Shown: positions 22,594-33,845, counted from the stretch's first letter. The stretch: 64,000 nucleotides of DNA from Trichosphaerium sp. ATCC 40318 (GCA_038496445.1 JALMLS010000281.1:115610-179609); one strand, 5' to 3'. Numbers and translations: made by a program. The notes: a model not told the origin generated them from the sequence alone.

Positions 22594-22929
22594 CTACCCA
22601 TCAGCCAGTTCTAAGCACCTTTGAATTATTTTCTTTTTGACTTCAAGGATATTGTCATGTGGACTGACATTTATCGTCAAAGATTTACCCAAAATACTTT
22701 TCGTGTGTACTTCTGCAGCTCCATGTAGTGCTATAGCCATATGCATAGAAGACTCGTCTACAATAGAGTAATCGTTAAGAGTGCGGCCATCTTCTAATAC
22801 AACGCCGGCATAAATTAAGCGTTGTCGTTCAGGAGGCATGCCAGCATCCCATAAATCTGTTTTAAGGTCATTATCGCTTGTAGTGTGCTTTTTGGCCGAA
22901 CCATCTACAGTTTTGACGAAAATCCGCAT
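22594..22929 (-). CDS. Degenerate tandem ubiquitin-like protein, truncated
   Basis: Single exon of 111 aa. The first ubiquitin-like domain begins MRIFVKTVDG and contains MPPERQRLIYAGVVLEDGRT, very close to ubiquitin. Its first helix is altered, and it ends ALHGA where ubiquitin has LRGG, so processing or conjugation through this end is unlikely. A second domain starts (KSILGKSLTINVSPHDNI) but stops after its first helix at QRCLELADG. It is either a diverged ubiquitin-like gene or a decaying polyubiquitin relic. Confidence 0.75.
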   Translation of the reverse strand: MRIFVKTVDGSAKKHTTSDNDLKTDLWDAGMPPERQRLIYAGVVLEDGRTLNDYSIVDESSMHMAIALHGAAEVHTKSILGKSLTINVSPHDNILEVKKKIIQRCLELADG

Positions 22930-23189
22930 TGAAAGCTTAAATTATGATATTACGTCGTAGGGCGTTACAATTATCTACTTGAACTGGCTTTTGAAGACTT
23001 TTGTAGTTTAAACGCCAAAATCTATTCAAACGCGATTAGATACGTAGAATAGATGTAAAAAACGCAATCCTTACCAGTTTCAACCAGCCTCAACACAAAA
23101 CGCTTGAAACAACCAGAAAATCGTAGCAAACAGTAGGTTATTATGCTGTTGGCCTAACAAACACAATTCTTAAATTAGAACAAAAAACG

Positions 23190-23437
23190 TTAAGTTTGAA
23201 CGGCAAGCAAGTCAGCGCCTGTATTTGTTGCGTATCTACGCTGATAGTGTTTACCAATACTGGCCAGTATAAACAGAGCGTGAAAAAATTCAGTGAACAC
23301 AATGACACATTGCGCAATGTGTCAAAGTACAATTTTTCTGCTATTCTAGCTCTGAGTGCTTGATAACGACTTTTTCTAGCTCTAGCAATGTCTTGAACAT
23401 GTGTTGAATTTCTACATCCTGCTTGAACAGTGCTCAT
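23190..23437 (-). CDS. Small basic hypothetical protein, two exons
   Basis: The first exon begins MSTVQAGCRNSTHVQDIARA and is Arg/Ala-rich and helical. Removing an intron that starts GTACTTTGACAC and ends TGGCCAG joins it in frame to KHYQRRYATNTGADLLAVQT followed by TAA, about 58 aa. The palindrome at 23303-23324 lies near the start of this intron. No domain is recognised; the basic composition would suit a nucleic-acid-binding or organellar protein, but that is a guess. Confidence 0.45.
23303..23324. repeat. Perfect 22-bp palindrome inside an inferred intron
   Basis: Head-to-head copies of TGACACATTGC. The same arm forms the palindrome at 10483-10506, 12.8 kb away, again inside an intron. 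Confidence 0.9.
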
Positions 23438-23708
23438 AGTTTTATTTCTAGGTATTACATATACAAGCGAGTATACATGGGTATTTCAAACAGTTGTAAT
23501 CTTTGTGCTAACTCTCTAAGCATAGGTCTATTAAATCTGATATGGTTCATGCTGTTTCTAAGTTACTAACCACAGCAAACGTGTACCAACACTAGACGGA
23601 TACTTTTTCACAGGTTTTAGATACCACAAGAAGTCTCATGGGACATACGTTCATAGTAAGATAAAAAAGCATATCGCACTTCAAGGCAAGAAAAAATTTA
23701 CTCAGCCA

Positions 23709-24050
23709 ATGCGGGCGACACAAGACTACAGGTGGAGGTGCCACTGGAAGGCCGCCCACATAGTTATCAACAAGATAAAGGATTTACAATTGCTGAACGT
23801 AATGCTACTGATGTTTGATATCTATCTCATCTACTGCGTTGGGCAAAGTACTTCTAATATTGATTATACAAACCTGGCAGATACCGATAATCTTGATGAA
23901 TTTTATTGCTCATTGCCTAAACCCACAACCGACAGATGCTTGTTAATTTGCGTTATAACCAGAAACAAACTGTACTGTTGTAGAAAACTATCACAAATTT
24001 TACGGGTATCTTATGATTCTGCGTTACCCATAAGTAAGATTATTTTGTAG
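23709..24050 (+). CDS. Hypothetical reading frame
   Basis: A 113-codon open frame beginning MRATQDYRWRCHWKAAH and ending SALPISKIIL, with cysteines and a hydrophobic middle. No family, signal peptide or splice pattern could be recognised. It lies between the small basic gene and the alpha/beta hydrolase. It may be spurious. Confidence 0.25.
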   Translation: MRATQDYRWRCHWKAAHIVINKIKDLQLLNVMLLMFDIYLIYCVGQSTSNIDYTNLADTDNLDEFYCSLPKPTTDRCLLICVITRNKLYCCRKLSQILRVSYDSALPISKIIL

Positions 24051-24220
24051 TGATTGTTTCTACTACTTCGATGCACACTGTTCGCTTTGGGACTTCCAAA
24101 AAAAGTAAAGTGTTTCCCACTCAAATTTGGTCATTCTGCTATTAGATCTAACAAAAGACGTACCAGTCGGTTACCAGAATAGGTACTCACTTCAGGAAGT
24201 GCTTTTCAAGTATTAAACCA

Positions 24221-25961
24221 TGTTTAGATTTGTCATGTCTCAAAAGAACCAAGTAACGGCGAAGTACGTACTATAGCGTCCACACCGCGTAGAAAACTAA
24301 CGCAAAGCGTACTTACTAGCACTGAAAGAGCAAACAGTACACAATCGCTTACTAGTACACAAAAGGCACTCCATAAGGTAGTGCCTCTTATAAATAGTGC
24401 TCTATTTGGTTCTAGCAGAGATCGTCACGATTCAAAATCGTTTTCAAAGTACTGGGATCAATATGTTGGTACTGACGGCCAAGAAATTGAGGTACGGTAC
24501 TATTCTGATTAATTTATTCTGGACTTACTGTAGTAGGATACGACTGTAGCTAAAAGGTTTGCAAGGATTCAAGTAAGCAACCAGAATACCACAAAAACCA
24601 TTTCTTAATTTTTTTTTCTCAGGTTGTAGAGTGGCCTGCTGAAGGACGTGTATTGCGCGGTAGGGTTTACCGTCCAGGTCCTGAATCTGAACCACCAAAC
24701 AACACCCTTTTTGTAAGTTTTTCTGGGTCTCATGGGTCAAGTGAACAACATATGAGTCAAGCAGCTTTCTATTTGGCATCACTAGGATGTTCAGTAAGTT
24801 CCCCAAAAACCATTGTCGGAAACCCTTGATTAAACCGTGTAGGTACTCGCACTTAATTATACAGGATTTGGTGCTAGTACATCTGATGCGTATACACCAG
24901 GTGAACGCTCAAAGTTTGGTATGATTGGTACGACATTTTCTCTGATTGCCTCAACTTTTTACATGAGCGCTCATTTAACCTCTTGTACAGGGATTAAAAA
25001 GCTTCATAGCTCTCACTTGTATCTTGATGGTATGGAGTTTCTGAAATGTGCAACCACAAAGTTAAGAAACAAAGACGGTGAAGTACGTCCGTAGCACACA
25101 TTTTTTTCTGAATTATGGTAACTCTATTGTAGCGCTATAAAATATCAGATATAGTACTTCATGGTTACTCATTAGGAGCCCCTGTAGCTTGTCACGTGGC
25201 TGTAGAAACTGCTCGTAATTCTGATAAAATACACGGATTATTGTTGGACCGAGGAATGGCCAGTGTTAAGCAAGCTTCGAAGGACCATGGTACACTAGAA
25301 CTTTATTTTATAGTGAAACAAAATTGTTTTCTTTCTTTTTTGGTAACATTTTTGTTGCTAGGTTACTCGTTGGCTGGTGCGTTTGCTGCGTATACACACG
25401 GTGATATGAATTTACTAGAAAGCCTTATACAGTTACAAAGAGTGTATTCAGATGTACCTTTTCTTTTTTGCATTGCAGGTACTAAGGATGCTATGTCAGG
25501 AACGTTTAAAGATGTTGGTACGTGCATGCCAACCATTTACTATTATTTTTCACATTTTATGTGCGTCAATACGTTCTACTGTAACGTACAGTGACTATAC
25601 GTAAACCATAATAGGAAACTGTTTGTTTGGCTTTTCTCCTTCTTACACAGTTTTTTTTGTAGGTTTTTTCGCTGATGTAATTGGATTTACTAAAATATGG
25701 TGTCATTATGATAGCATAGCAAAACACACTGACCATGTACAGATGTTAGTTTCATCAAGACTGGAGCTTCCAAAGCTTATTAACGGCACTCTGATTGCTG
25801 CTGCAAGGGAGGTCGATGGTGTGGAAATCGAAGGTGACTTTAAAACATGGGCGAAAGCTATTACTGAGCACTATGGGAACATGAATTATCACAATACCGA
25901 GAATACTAACTTTGACAAAGAACCTTCAAAGTTTGAATACAAATATTGCACTTTGATGTAG
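24221..25961 (+). CDS. Alpha/beta hydrolase with C-terminal CaaX-like box
   Basis: The exact start is unresolved: the upstream Ser/Thr-rich exon (about 24260-24491, containing TPRRKLTQSVLTSTE) has no in-frame ATG, and the ATGs near 24221 would need an intron I could not place. Later exons give an alpha/beta hydrolase: an N-terminal beta sheet (VLRGRVYRPGPES, FVSFSGSHGSSEQH), the nucleophile elbow VLHGYSLGAP, a probable acid in AGTKDAMS and a probable His in HTDHVQM. A bulky C-terminal helix region follows. The protein ends KYCTLM, which fits a CaaX prenylation signal, so membrane attachment is likely. The substrate is unknown. Confidence 0.75.
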
Positions 25962-26231
25962 ATAAAACTAAAAGTTCTTAACAATAGTTCTTTGTTTATT
26001 ACAAGTACTGTATTAGTTCATAAGTACATTTCAAATTACCAAAAGAGCACATCCATAATTGAACGAACCTATGGCATTCCCTCTTCGAAAACTTTCCATC
26101 TGCCACTCGCATTGTTTTCGGAGCTATCATATCATAGAACATAACTGATACAAGTGTAAGGAAATATTAAACTTGCGAAGTCATGCCACGAGAACAGACT
26201 TAACAGTTTTTTTGTTGTTATTAGTTTTGGC

Positions 26232-26945
26232 ATGTCGATGCGCAAACTGTGTGCTGTATTACTTACGTTGATAAGTATAGCGTATAACGCTGAGCGATGC
26301 GGGCTGAAGGGTAGATTATTGCTATTTAGTGATACAATTGTACACGTGATGACAAATGACTTGAACGTGTCTTCAACAGTAGGCCAGTTCGTAGAAATCG
26401 CCACTGACGCAATTTTACCTGTTATTCACGAGTCTCATTTTGGTTGTACTTATTTTGCAAAAGGAGCGCCTCCAGCTATAATAAGCGCACCAAACAACGT
26501 TAAAAATGACAGCTATCTGTATCCTTACTCCAACGGAACAATATCCTCAAACACCGAAGGCTTTGCATGTGCAGTTGTTATTGATAAGCTACAGACCGCT
26601 CAACATGGTATTGACACTCTGGAGTTGACTTCAATAGGGTATAGCAGACATTCTATCCACATGTTCTCCCACGTGAACAAAATAGTACAAGAGTGCGATG
26701 ACGAAATAGGAACACTTGAGGGCGATCAAGGAGTATACAATATCACTTTTTTGATCAATGACATGTTTGATGCTGTAGTTGTAGATAAGGCGAAATGGCC
26801 CAAAGGTTGTGCGCCCAGTGTATTCGATTTGCAATACCGCAAGAGCTTGAATATTACTGTTGATTTTGAACAAGATTTAGTGTGCTTAAGGCTTAGATGT
26901 GACACTGACGTATACTGTCCTTGGACTTTAATAGTGACTTCATAA
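26232..26945 (+). CDS. Secreted Cys-containing protein of unknown family
   Basis: Intronless, 237 aa. It opens with a short basic segment and a hydrophobic stretch (MRKLCAVLLTLISIAYNAERC) that reads as a signal peptide. Several N-x-S/T sites (NVSS, NDSY, NGTI, NITF, NITV) and about nine cysteines in the mature part, for example DLVCLRLRCDTDVYC, fit an extracellular disulfide-bonded protein. I do not recognise the fold. Its lack of introns is unusual for this window. Confidence 0.7.
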   Translation: MSMRKLCAVLLTLISIAYNAERCGLKGRLLLFSDTIVHVMTNDLNVSSTVGQFVEIATDAILPVIHESHFGCTYFAKGAPPAIISAPNNVKNDSYLYPYSNGTISSNTEGFACAVVIDKLQTAQHGIDTLELTSIGYSRHSIHMFSHVNKIVQECDDEIGTLEGDQGVYNITFLINDMFDAVVVDKAKWPKGCAPSVFDLQYRKSLNITVDFEQDLVCLRLRCDTDVYCPWTLIVTS

Positions 26946-27038
26946 ACGGTACAACCACGTTGAATAAAATTCGCTTTCCATACAGTCCATTCTTTCCTTA
27001 TAAAGTACTACAATGCAAGAACTCCTAACCTACCAACT

Positions 27039-27582
27039 TCAATAAAGAATGTCATTGCACTGGTTAACACCATGTTTCCCATATCTTTTGAAATCAGTAG
27101 CGTAGCCACTCCAGGTTAGATGTTGCCTCAAATGCGTTAAAAGGTAAACTAGAAGCCTGCAATTAGGATTTTTCAAAAATATCAAACACAATATGTCATC
27201 ATACCTGAGGTTATGTACCTTTATATGAGTTGCACACGGCTCCATTATACCCCTTTACTGGTGTATCTGTAATGATTACTCGAAACACTAGACAGTTTCC
27301 TTTGACAGGATGCAACCATTGCGACATGTCTTTTTCTGCAAAATCTATGTACTCAATTTGATCGGACGTATGATATGACGTTATGCGAAACGTGGTGTAA
27401 GGATTATGAATTCTTATGTATTGACATAAATCTGATGGGACGCGTAGTGACATTATCTGAAACAAAGCTTAAGGATTTTTGACAATTCTTATTGTATTGC
27501 GAGATCTACAATCTAAAGCAAGGTTGTTATTTCTTGGGGTATTTAACATTCGAAAGGTAAGGTTGGCAAATGCAATAAGCAT
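27039..27582 (-). CDS. Hypothetical protein, inferred three exons
   Basis: The best-supported exon encodes LRVPSDLCQYIRIHNPYTTF through GYNGAVCNSYK (about 27228-27459), a probable beta-rich domain. An upstream frame starting MLIAFANLTFRMLNTP at 27582 joins it in frame if a 27-nt intron (GTCAAAAA...TTTCAG) is removed. A downstream exon ending GKHGVNQCNDILY joins if the donor GTACAT and acceptor CTTCTAG are used. Other acceptors give different C-termini. No family is recognised. Confidence 0.4.
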
Positions 27583-27912
27583 GTAGATTGTGTTATATGT
27601 ATTTACTCAACAGCTTTCTACAAGTTTGGTGAGTAACGAAACAGCGTCAGTGAGCGACTAGAATGGCACTTATTCGCACATTAGCCGTTCACATTTACCC
27701 CTGAGTTGCTAGGTTGCCTTTGTTTCTTGTTTTTCTTACATGCCAAGAGTACTTTTTGTTTCAAAGCATAGACATAGTTCAAAGCAAGTTGTGAAAATGT
27801 TTGCAATGGGTATTTCCTAATTTGGGTAAAGGGTCTGTTGTTGCATGTTTAATTCTCTCGTCATACAAAAGTCGTTGTTTTAATATTACAGCCCTCTAAT
27901 ACGTGTTGTACC
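27583..27912. repeat. Upstream flank of the membrane-hairpin gene, duplicated downstream
   Basis: The part from about 27775 to 27912 recurs at about 28800-28935, including the run AGTTGTGAAAATGTTTG and TGGGTATTTCCTAATTTGG. It probably contains the promoter of the gene starting at 27913. No coding frame is supported. Confidence 0.6.
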
Positions 27913-28665
27913 ATGGGAGACAGTGTAACACGAAATAAAACTTTACTGACACTAAAACAACAGCTAGGTAAAGCAAATGCAAGCGTTTGAAGCTAATAGA
28001 GATGAAAATAACTCTACAGCAATAAAAGAACGTTTTACACCTAACTTGGGCGCATCTGCGTATGATGAACTACTAATGCATGATGAATGGACACAACTAA
28101 AGGCCAAACGAAACCTAACTGATAAAATCAAGTACAAGGCTGAGGGCGTTGGTTTATTAGATGCGGAGAATGTTCCTATAGGAACTGTTACTTATGCTAT
28201 AAACCTCATTAGCCATATACCAGAAGCTGAAAAGAAGGAGGCGATAAAAATTATAGAAGAAATGAAAATGAATGAAGTTTGTGCTTTGAGATTTATAAGC
28301 CCGTACGCCCTTGTTTACATTGATTACTCTTTCTCACAATACACAGACCAAGTGCCAAAGAAATACATTTCACAAGTTTTCGTATAAAAAAGCACATGCA
28401 CAACAATAAGCAATGTTATGACTACATGGTACTAAGTAGGTATTTTGAGAAAAAAGATCCACCTGAACCAATACTATCAAGCAATTCTATTTTGGCATTT
28501 GCTGTCACTGCTGCAAGTTGTGCTGGTATTGCGATGGGTCTGACAGCTGCACCTATTGCTATTGGTGTAAGTGCTGTTGTTGGAGGAATATTGGGAGCTA
28601 CAGGGCAAAGAATATCGCACATGAGAGCTAACATGTCTGATGTAAAACGGAAGGAAATAAAGTAA
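27913..28665 (+). CDS. Helical protein with C-terminal glycine-rich membrane hairpin
   Basis: The start MGDSVTRNKTLLTLKQQL (27913) joins the main exon only if a 16-nt GT...AG segment at 27968-27983 is removed; otherwise translation would begin at 27977 (MQAFEANRDENN). The middle is charged and helical (KIKYKAEGVGLLDAENVPIG, EAEKKEAIKIIEEMKMNEVC). An intron from about 28378 leads to KKDPPEPILSSNSILAF and a Gly/Ala-rich hydrophobic hairpin with GVSAVVGGILGATG, ending DVKRKEIK. A small fragment copy (28805-29030) and a decayed copy (33070-33620) make this a locally duplicated family. Function unknown. Confidence 0.65.
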
Positions 28666-28804
28666 GCTTTGTGGCGTTCATATTTATTGTCACAGTACTG
28701 TACGTGGTAGATTAAAGGTGGTTTTGTTATCGAATACCGTATGAAACGCCACAGGCTTATTTTTAGCGATGTAACTTAATGCGTGCATTTGTTTGGCATC
28801 CACA

Positions 28805-29030
28805 ACGCAAGTTGTGAAAATGTTTGTGATGGGTATTTCCTAATTTGGTAACCGTCTGTTGTTGCATGTTTAACTCCCTCGTCATACAATAGTCGTTGAT
28901 TTATTGCAAGTATAATCTCTAATACGTGTTGCACCATGGGAGACAGTGTAAAACCATGTAACATTTACTTAAACAGCTAGGTGAATCAAATGCATAGAGG
29001 TAAAAATGGTGCTACAATAATAGCGTATCA
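28805..29030 (+). pseudogene. Fragment copy of the membrane-hairpin gene 5' end
   Basis: This segment matches 27780-28025: the 5' flank, the ATGGGAGACAGTGTAA start region and the CAGCTAGGTGAATCAAATGC splice region. Frameshifts destroy the coding sequence directly after the start, and the rest of the gene is absent. Confidence 0.85.
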
Positions 29031-30810
29031 GGCCAAAAAAGGAGCTGTCCCTTAATTTTCTTAGACGGTAATAGCCGGCTATAACCAGTCCAAAAACTTT
29101 CGCGGTTAACCGGCTGTAGCCGTGTAGCGACCACCTCAATAGAAGATCAAATAGTAGAAAGTCTTTCTCTTCTTCCCCAGCAACGTTGTATTTCTCGGCA
29201 ACAAAACTAAAAAGAGGTGATCGCGTAGTGTGCCTCGGATGTGCTGGGTAAACAAGATGAATTTATCATCCGTCGTTACCTTAGAGCACAAGGTTTTCAA
29301 GAGAACTCAGAAGAATTAATTTTGTCGGAGTATTAACCACCGACCTTTCACCACTTAGTAACGGTCGCTACAAACTGCCTGGTTCTCCCGCACTCTGCAG
29401 GAGACAAGACAAGTCAGCAGCGCCACAACATAGCAGTGAGTCATTGTAGATTGGTTTATGGAACAAGGGTTTTAGATAAGCGAAGTAGATTACGAAGTAT
29501 TTTTTAAAGACCCTTGCTCCCTTACATTAAAACGAAGTATATCAATGACCAGTCAGGCAGTTGGGAAGCACGACAACTATGCACCTCGATTTTAAAAAGG
29601 GATCAACTGTGCTTTTATCCACGTGCCTATTGATTTAAAAAAAAAATGTGGGAAGGATGAAACGACTGAAACAGTTTATGGCGGGTTGTAAGATCGTTGT
29701 GGTCGCAGTATAGAAACACAAAAGAAGTTGGTTCTTAGTTTCTGAAAAACGTGAAAACTCAATTTTTTTCAAATCAAAAAGGATACTGTTTTTCGCACAG
29801 AAAACGTTATTGGCAATTGATACCTTTTTATTACGTACAGGGCACCATCAATTGAGTGGCCTGTTTAGTGAGTTTTCGCTTCCGAGTAGCTTGAAAACCC
29901 TCAAACGACTGAAACGAGCCCAGACTATGTACGCAGCGAAACAAATAAAAAGTTTTGTGTGGACTTTGAACGTGCTGCCAGCAAAATGAATCGAACTGCA
30001 TGAAACTTGAGACACACGAAACTCGGTACTATAAGAGAACTAGTTTAGATGTGTCCAACACTTGATTACTAATACTCTGGTTAAACGGGGCAACATCGCT
30101 TTTGAGACTGTTTCAGACATTCCTGAAAATATATGTTTTGAAAAAAATTGTCGGTACTTTGCCTTGGCACAGCATAAACGAATTGGAAAGTTGTTTTTAT
30201 ACCTATAAGTATAGCATCCTAGATACATGTTGAAAATACCAATTGAAGTTTAAGATGGTTCTGAGGTGAGTAAAAACATTCTCGAAATCCAGTAACACTA
30301 GTAGTTCTTATGATAGTAACCGACAGTATGGAAGCTGTTGGTTCTAGCACTGGAGGTAAAGTTGGCATGTAATCTGGAGCGAATAGAATTGGCGTAAGTG
30401 ACATAATTTTACCCAAAACTAGCGTCGATTACATCAAAAAAGCGTTCATGTAAATAGTATGAACGTCATTCTATGTTGAGTGTCGTGTTGGAAAACAATT
30501 GTTGCGATAGTAATTTTGAAAGCGCATAAAAATTTTTGTCAATGGTTGCTAGCTTACCGATAAAATTGTTGATAGAAGTCTATTATATCAGCAGATGTAA
30601 TAATAAACCAACCACTATCCGATAGGGACGATTTTTGTAAGCAGTTCACACTTTCAAAAAAAGTCTAGCACACCTCAAAAACGTTAGTTTTGGCCAAATT
30701 TTGGATATGCTTCAGAATGCATGTGTTTCTATAATATACTTGAACCAGAACTTACTGGTAATTAATAGTGTACTTCAATCAACTATTTCATTGAAACTAA
30801 AAACAAGTTT

Positions 30811-30984
30811 TTACTGCTTGGGATCATATTGTTCTCCTCTATCGCCACCATGTTTTGCAGGTAATTCTTTTATACCATAGTGATTAAGGATTACATTCTG
30901 TCGTTTTTGGCATTTTTTATCACTTTCAGTGTTCCACATAAAGCTATCGTCACCCGTCTCTACACCTGATTGCTGTAAATTGGT
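30811..30984 (-). CDS. Small hydrophilic hypothetical protein
   Basis: The frame starting MTNLQQSGVETGDDSFMWN and ending GDRGEQYDPKQ gives about 57 hydrophilic residues. It is the only protein-like frame in a gene-poor stretch. No domain, duplicate or splice evidence supports it, so it is tentative. Confidence 0.3.
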   Translation of the reverse strand, partial: TNLQQSGVETGDDSFMWNTESDKKCQKRQNVILNHYGIKELPAKHGGDRGEQYDPKQ

Positions 30985-32339
30985 CATTTTTTTGAACAAT
31001 CATTCTAACCCACAGATACCTTTTTCAAATCTTTTCTTTTGGCGGCAGGTGCTTAATAAACCATTGTGTACATTTGCGCAGTTATAGAGTATTTGATGAT
31101 TTAGGTATCAAAACACAGAGGTTACTTTTTCATAGAACTTGATGAACAAATATTTTAATGAAAATGTCAAAAAACTCGCCCTTGCTTGGTAATTTATTGC
31201 ATCAGAGAGCCACAAAGCTTGCTGTAGCTATGGTTTACCACTATAGAAGTTTTAGAGACAGAACTTAGTTTTTACTTGGAGAATCTTCAAAAACAGTTTC
31301 TTTGAAACTATGCTGCTACAACTTGTTTAGCTATTGCTGAAAGTTATGCTGTATCATACACAGTACATGAACTGTACTTTCAAAGAGTCAGGGACCTTCA
31401 ATTACTCATGGTATTTCATAAAACGTAAAATTGCTTATGGTAACAGAGGACAGAATATTGGAATTTACAGATTACGCAAGGCTGTACAGACTTGAAACCC
31501 TTCTTAACATATGTTAAATAGCTATTATATGTATATACATCATTTAAACGCTTGTACACGCTTGCCCTACATCGTTATTGGGGAACTCGGTTTGACTACA
31601 ATATTAACACAGCAAACAAACTTTTTAAGCGTTTTCTGAGCGATAAACGTCATTTAATGGTACATTGTACATACATGTTCATATTTTGGTACCATAAGCT
31701 TTATTTTAGCCCATAACGCAGAAATTTATTTGCAAGAGCCATTTATGACGATTCTAGGCTTGAATCATCTTCTTATTGTCAATGAAGCTCGGTTGAAGCT
31801 TTTTTAGCTATGTATTAAAAAAAAACGCCAAAAAACATGTAAAAAAGTAAATAATTTATTTCACACTTAGAGCTTAACAATAGAGCCATTCGTTCTAGAG
31901 ATACATTCACATATGCTAAAGCATTGATATGAGACGTGTGAACCACTTACAAAAATAGTCCCTAGTTGGGTGACAGTGGATTTTGGTTGTAAGTTCACGT
32001 GAAAAAAAAAATCAGCAGTAAACTCTTTCCAAGGGTCCCCTTTTAAGTCTAGAGGCTATATACGCCTAAATATAGCAAAAACTCGCAAGAAAACATTGTC
32101 AAATAGTGACGTGTACATCTCGAAAAAATGCTAAATTTCAGCCAGTTACAAACAAACTTTGCACTTTTTCAGAAAACCGACACTTGCAGATATAGGTAAA
32201 GCAATGATTGTACGATATATATGTGCTACTATGAGTAATACCAAAGTTGATGACTACAAGTTAATACCACAATAAATTTGGATGATTCGCAAAGATCAAA
32301 TCCTGGATTTTTATTAAACTCCAGGAACGCCTTGGTAAA

Positions 32340-32580
32340 TGGGACGCGTAACCCAATATCTCTCAAAAAACCCTTCTTACGTTGGTCCAATCAAAGGCTT
32401 GTAGGCGGTGCTGATCCAAATAATCAGCACCTGCCGTAATCGACTTAAACTCTTCCACCCACACGATTTGCTACAAAAGGGCTCGCCATAATTGGAAGGC
32501 GAGCCTGGCAATGATGCCCCGATACCCTTCTTGCAACAAGTTTGCACGTTTGACATTCACGTGTAAGCTCTAGCAATACC
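32340..32580. other. GC-richer island with two strong stem-loops
   Basis: Between 32405 and 32440, GGCGGTGCTGAT pairs with ATCAGCACCTGCC around a 7-nt loop. About 70 bp on, near 32475-32506, GGCTCGCC pairs with GGCGAGCC. The island is visibly more GC-rich than its surroundings. Read on the minus strand, part of it resembles decayed protein code (NLLQEGYRGIIARLAFQLWR). It may be a structured RNA or an inserted foreign piece; I cannot decide. Confidence 0.5.
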
Positions 32581-33069
32581 CCAAACTTCATCAAACTGGC
32601 TTGATATCAACTGTGTTCAAACACAACCAGAGCCAAAGGCTGCTACGGATCACTGCTGCGCGTCTGCTTGTTCCATGCACTCCACTGACTCAATCACCTC
32701 TATTATGGGTGCTCTCATGTCTCTGCACCTTCGGCTCATCAATTGCCGGCCCTTTGAACAAAGAAAACAAACTAGTTTTCAACACAAGCAATACAAAGTA
32801 GTATTCCACGCTTTGACCCAAAAAAAAAGAGTTGGTAGCGTAGCGTGCCCCATAGTATTGCGCTCCATTAGTGCTGTAGCATCAGATAGAGCACCTATGT
32901 AACGAAGAAGCTTTACTCCTTCGTTGCGAATTGTGCAACGAAGTATGGTTTTCCCAACGCATGAATGCATCAGTATGTTGTTTCTGCAAGGTTTACGAAG
33001 TATGTCTACAATTGTATTGGCATCCCGAGAGATTTAACGGATTCATTCTCGAAGTATTATAGCAACATA

Positions 33070-33620
33070 ATGTTAATCTGCTGTTGACGAAGTACTGATG
33101 CATGATGAATGCAACTAAAGGCTAAAAGAAACTAATAAATCAAGTACAAGACTGAGGATATAGCTTTACGTGAAGTAGAAAAGGTTACCATAGGAGGTAT
33201 CATTAGTACTATAGACCTCAACAGACATATACCTGAATCTGAAAAGAAGGAAGCAGCACAAATTGTTGAAGCAATGAACACGAATGAAGTTTGTGCTGTG
33301 AGATTTATAAGCCCGTACACCTTTGCTACTTTCGTTCGTCTAACGTATTATGTAGACCAAAAGCAGAACAGCTATATTTTCTACGTGTATGCACAACGAT
33401 AGGCAAGTTTATTTATAGAACTTCGCAGGTATTTTAAGAAACCTGAACTGATAATATCAAGCATTTCTATTTTGGCAATAGCTGTTAGGTGGTTGTGCTG
33501 ATAGCAATGATTCTTACCGCTGAACCGATTGCTATTGCTGTCAGTGCTGTGATTGGTGGTATATTGGAGCTACGGGACAAAAAATATTGTACATAAGAGC
33601 TAACACGTGCCTGATGTTTA
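33070..33620 (+). pseudogene. Decayed copy of the membrane-hairpin gene
   Basis: It aligns with 28055-28660 along its length: GATGCATGATGAATG, the ACCTGAATCTGAAAAGAAGG helix codons, GAATGAAGTTTGTGCTGTGA, and the Gly-rich hairpin codons near 33530-33590. Several indels and stops break the frame in both the helical and the hairpin part. It is more diverged from the intact gene than the fragment at 28805. Confidence 0.85.
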
Positions 33621-33845
33621 AAAAGTTCGATTGAATAAACTATTGCACAGTTATGTTTGAGGCAATAATCAGGTTGAAAAGACATCGGGGCTACTCTTCC
33701 ATGGGATGACGTTTTGCTACATGAGATTTAGAATCAACCTGATAAAGCACTATCCAAGGAATACAATAACGCCTAAATGCCAAGCGAAGTTAAGTGAAAG
33801 TTGTTGTCCGTTAAGGTCTGTGACATTTCACAGCGGTCTATTAGC

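Larger units (their letters stand above)
28666..33069. other. Gene-poor 4.4-kb region
   Basis: Apart from the fragment copy at 28805-29030, a small frame at 30811-30984 and the hairpin-rich island at 32340-32580 (each listed separately), I see no supported gene. Around 29220-29340 a 30-codon stretch (LGKQDEFIIRRYLRAQGFQE) before a stop looks like decayed coding sequence. A 12-bp palindrome ATAGCCGGCTAT lies at about 29070. The region is likely an accumulation of decayed duplicates and mobile remnants. Confidence 0.5.

Noticed and set aside
29040..29700. Possible retrotransposon or recombinase remnant
   Set aside because: A few protein-like stretches exist, but no catalytic motif, terminal repeat or target duplication was seen, so I did not name an element.
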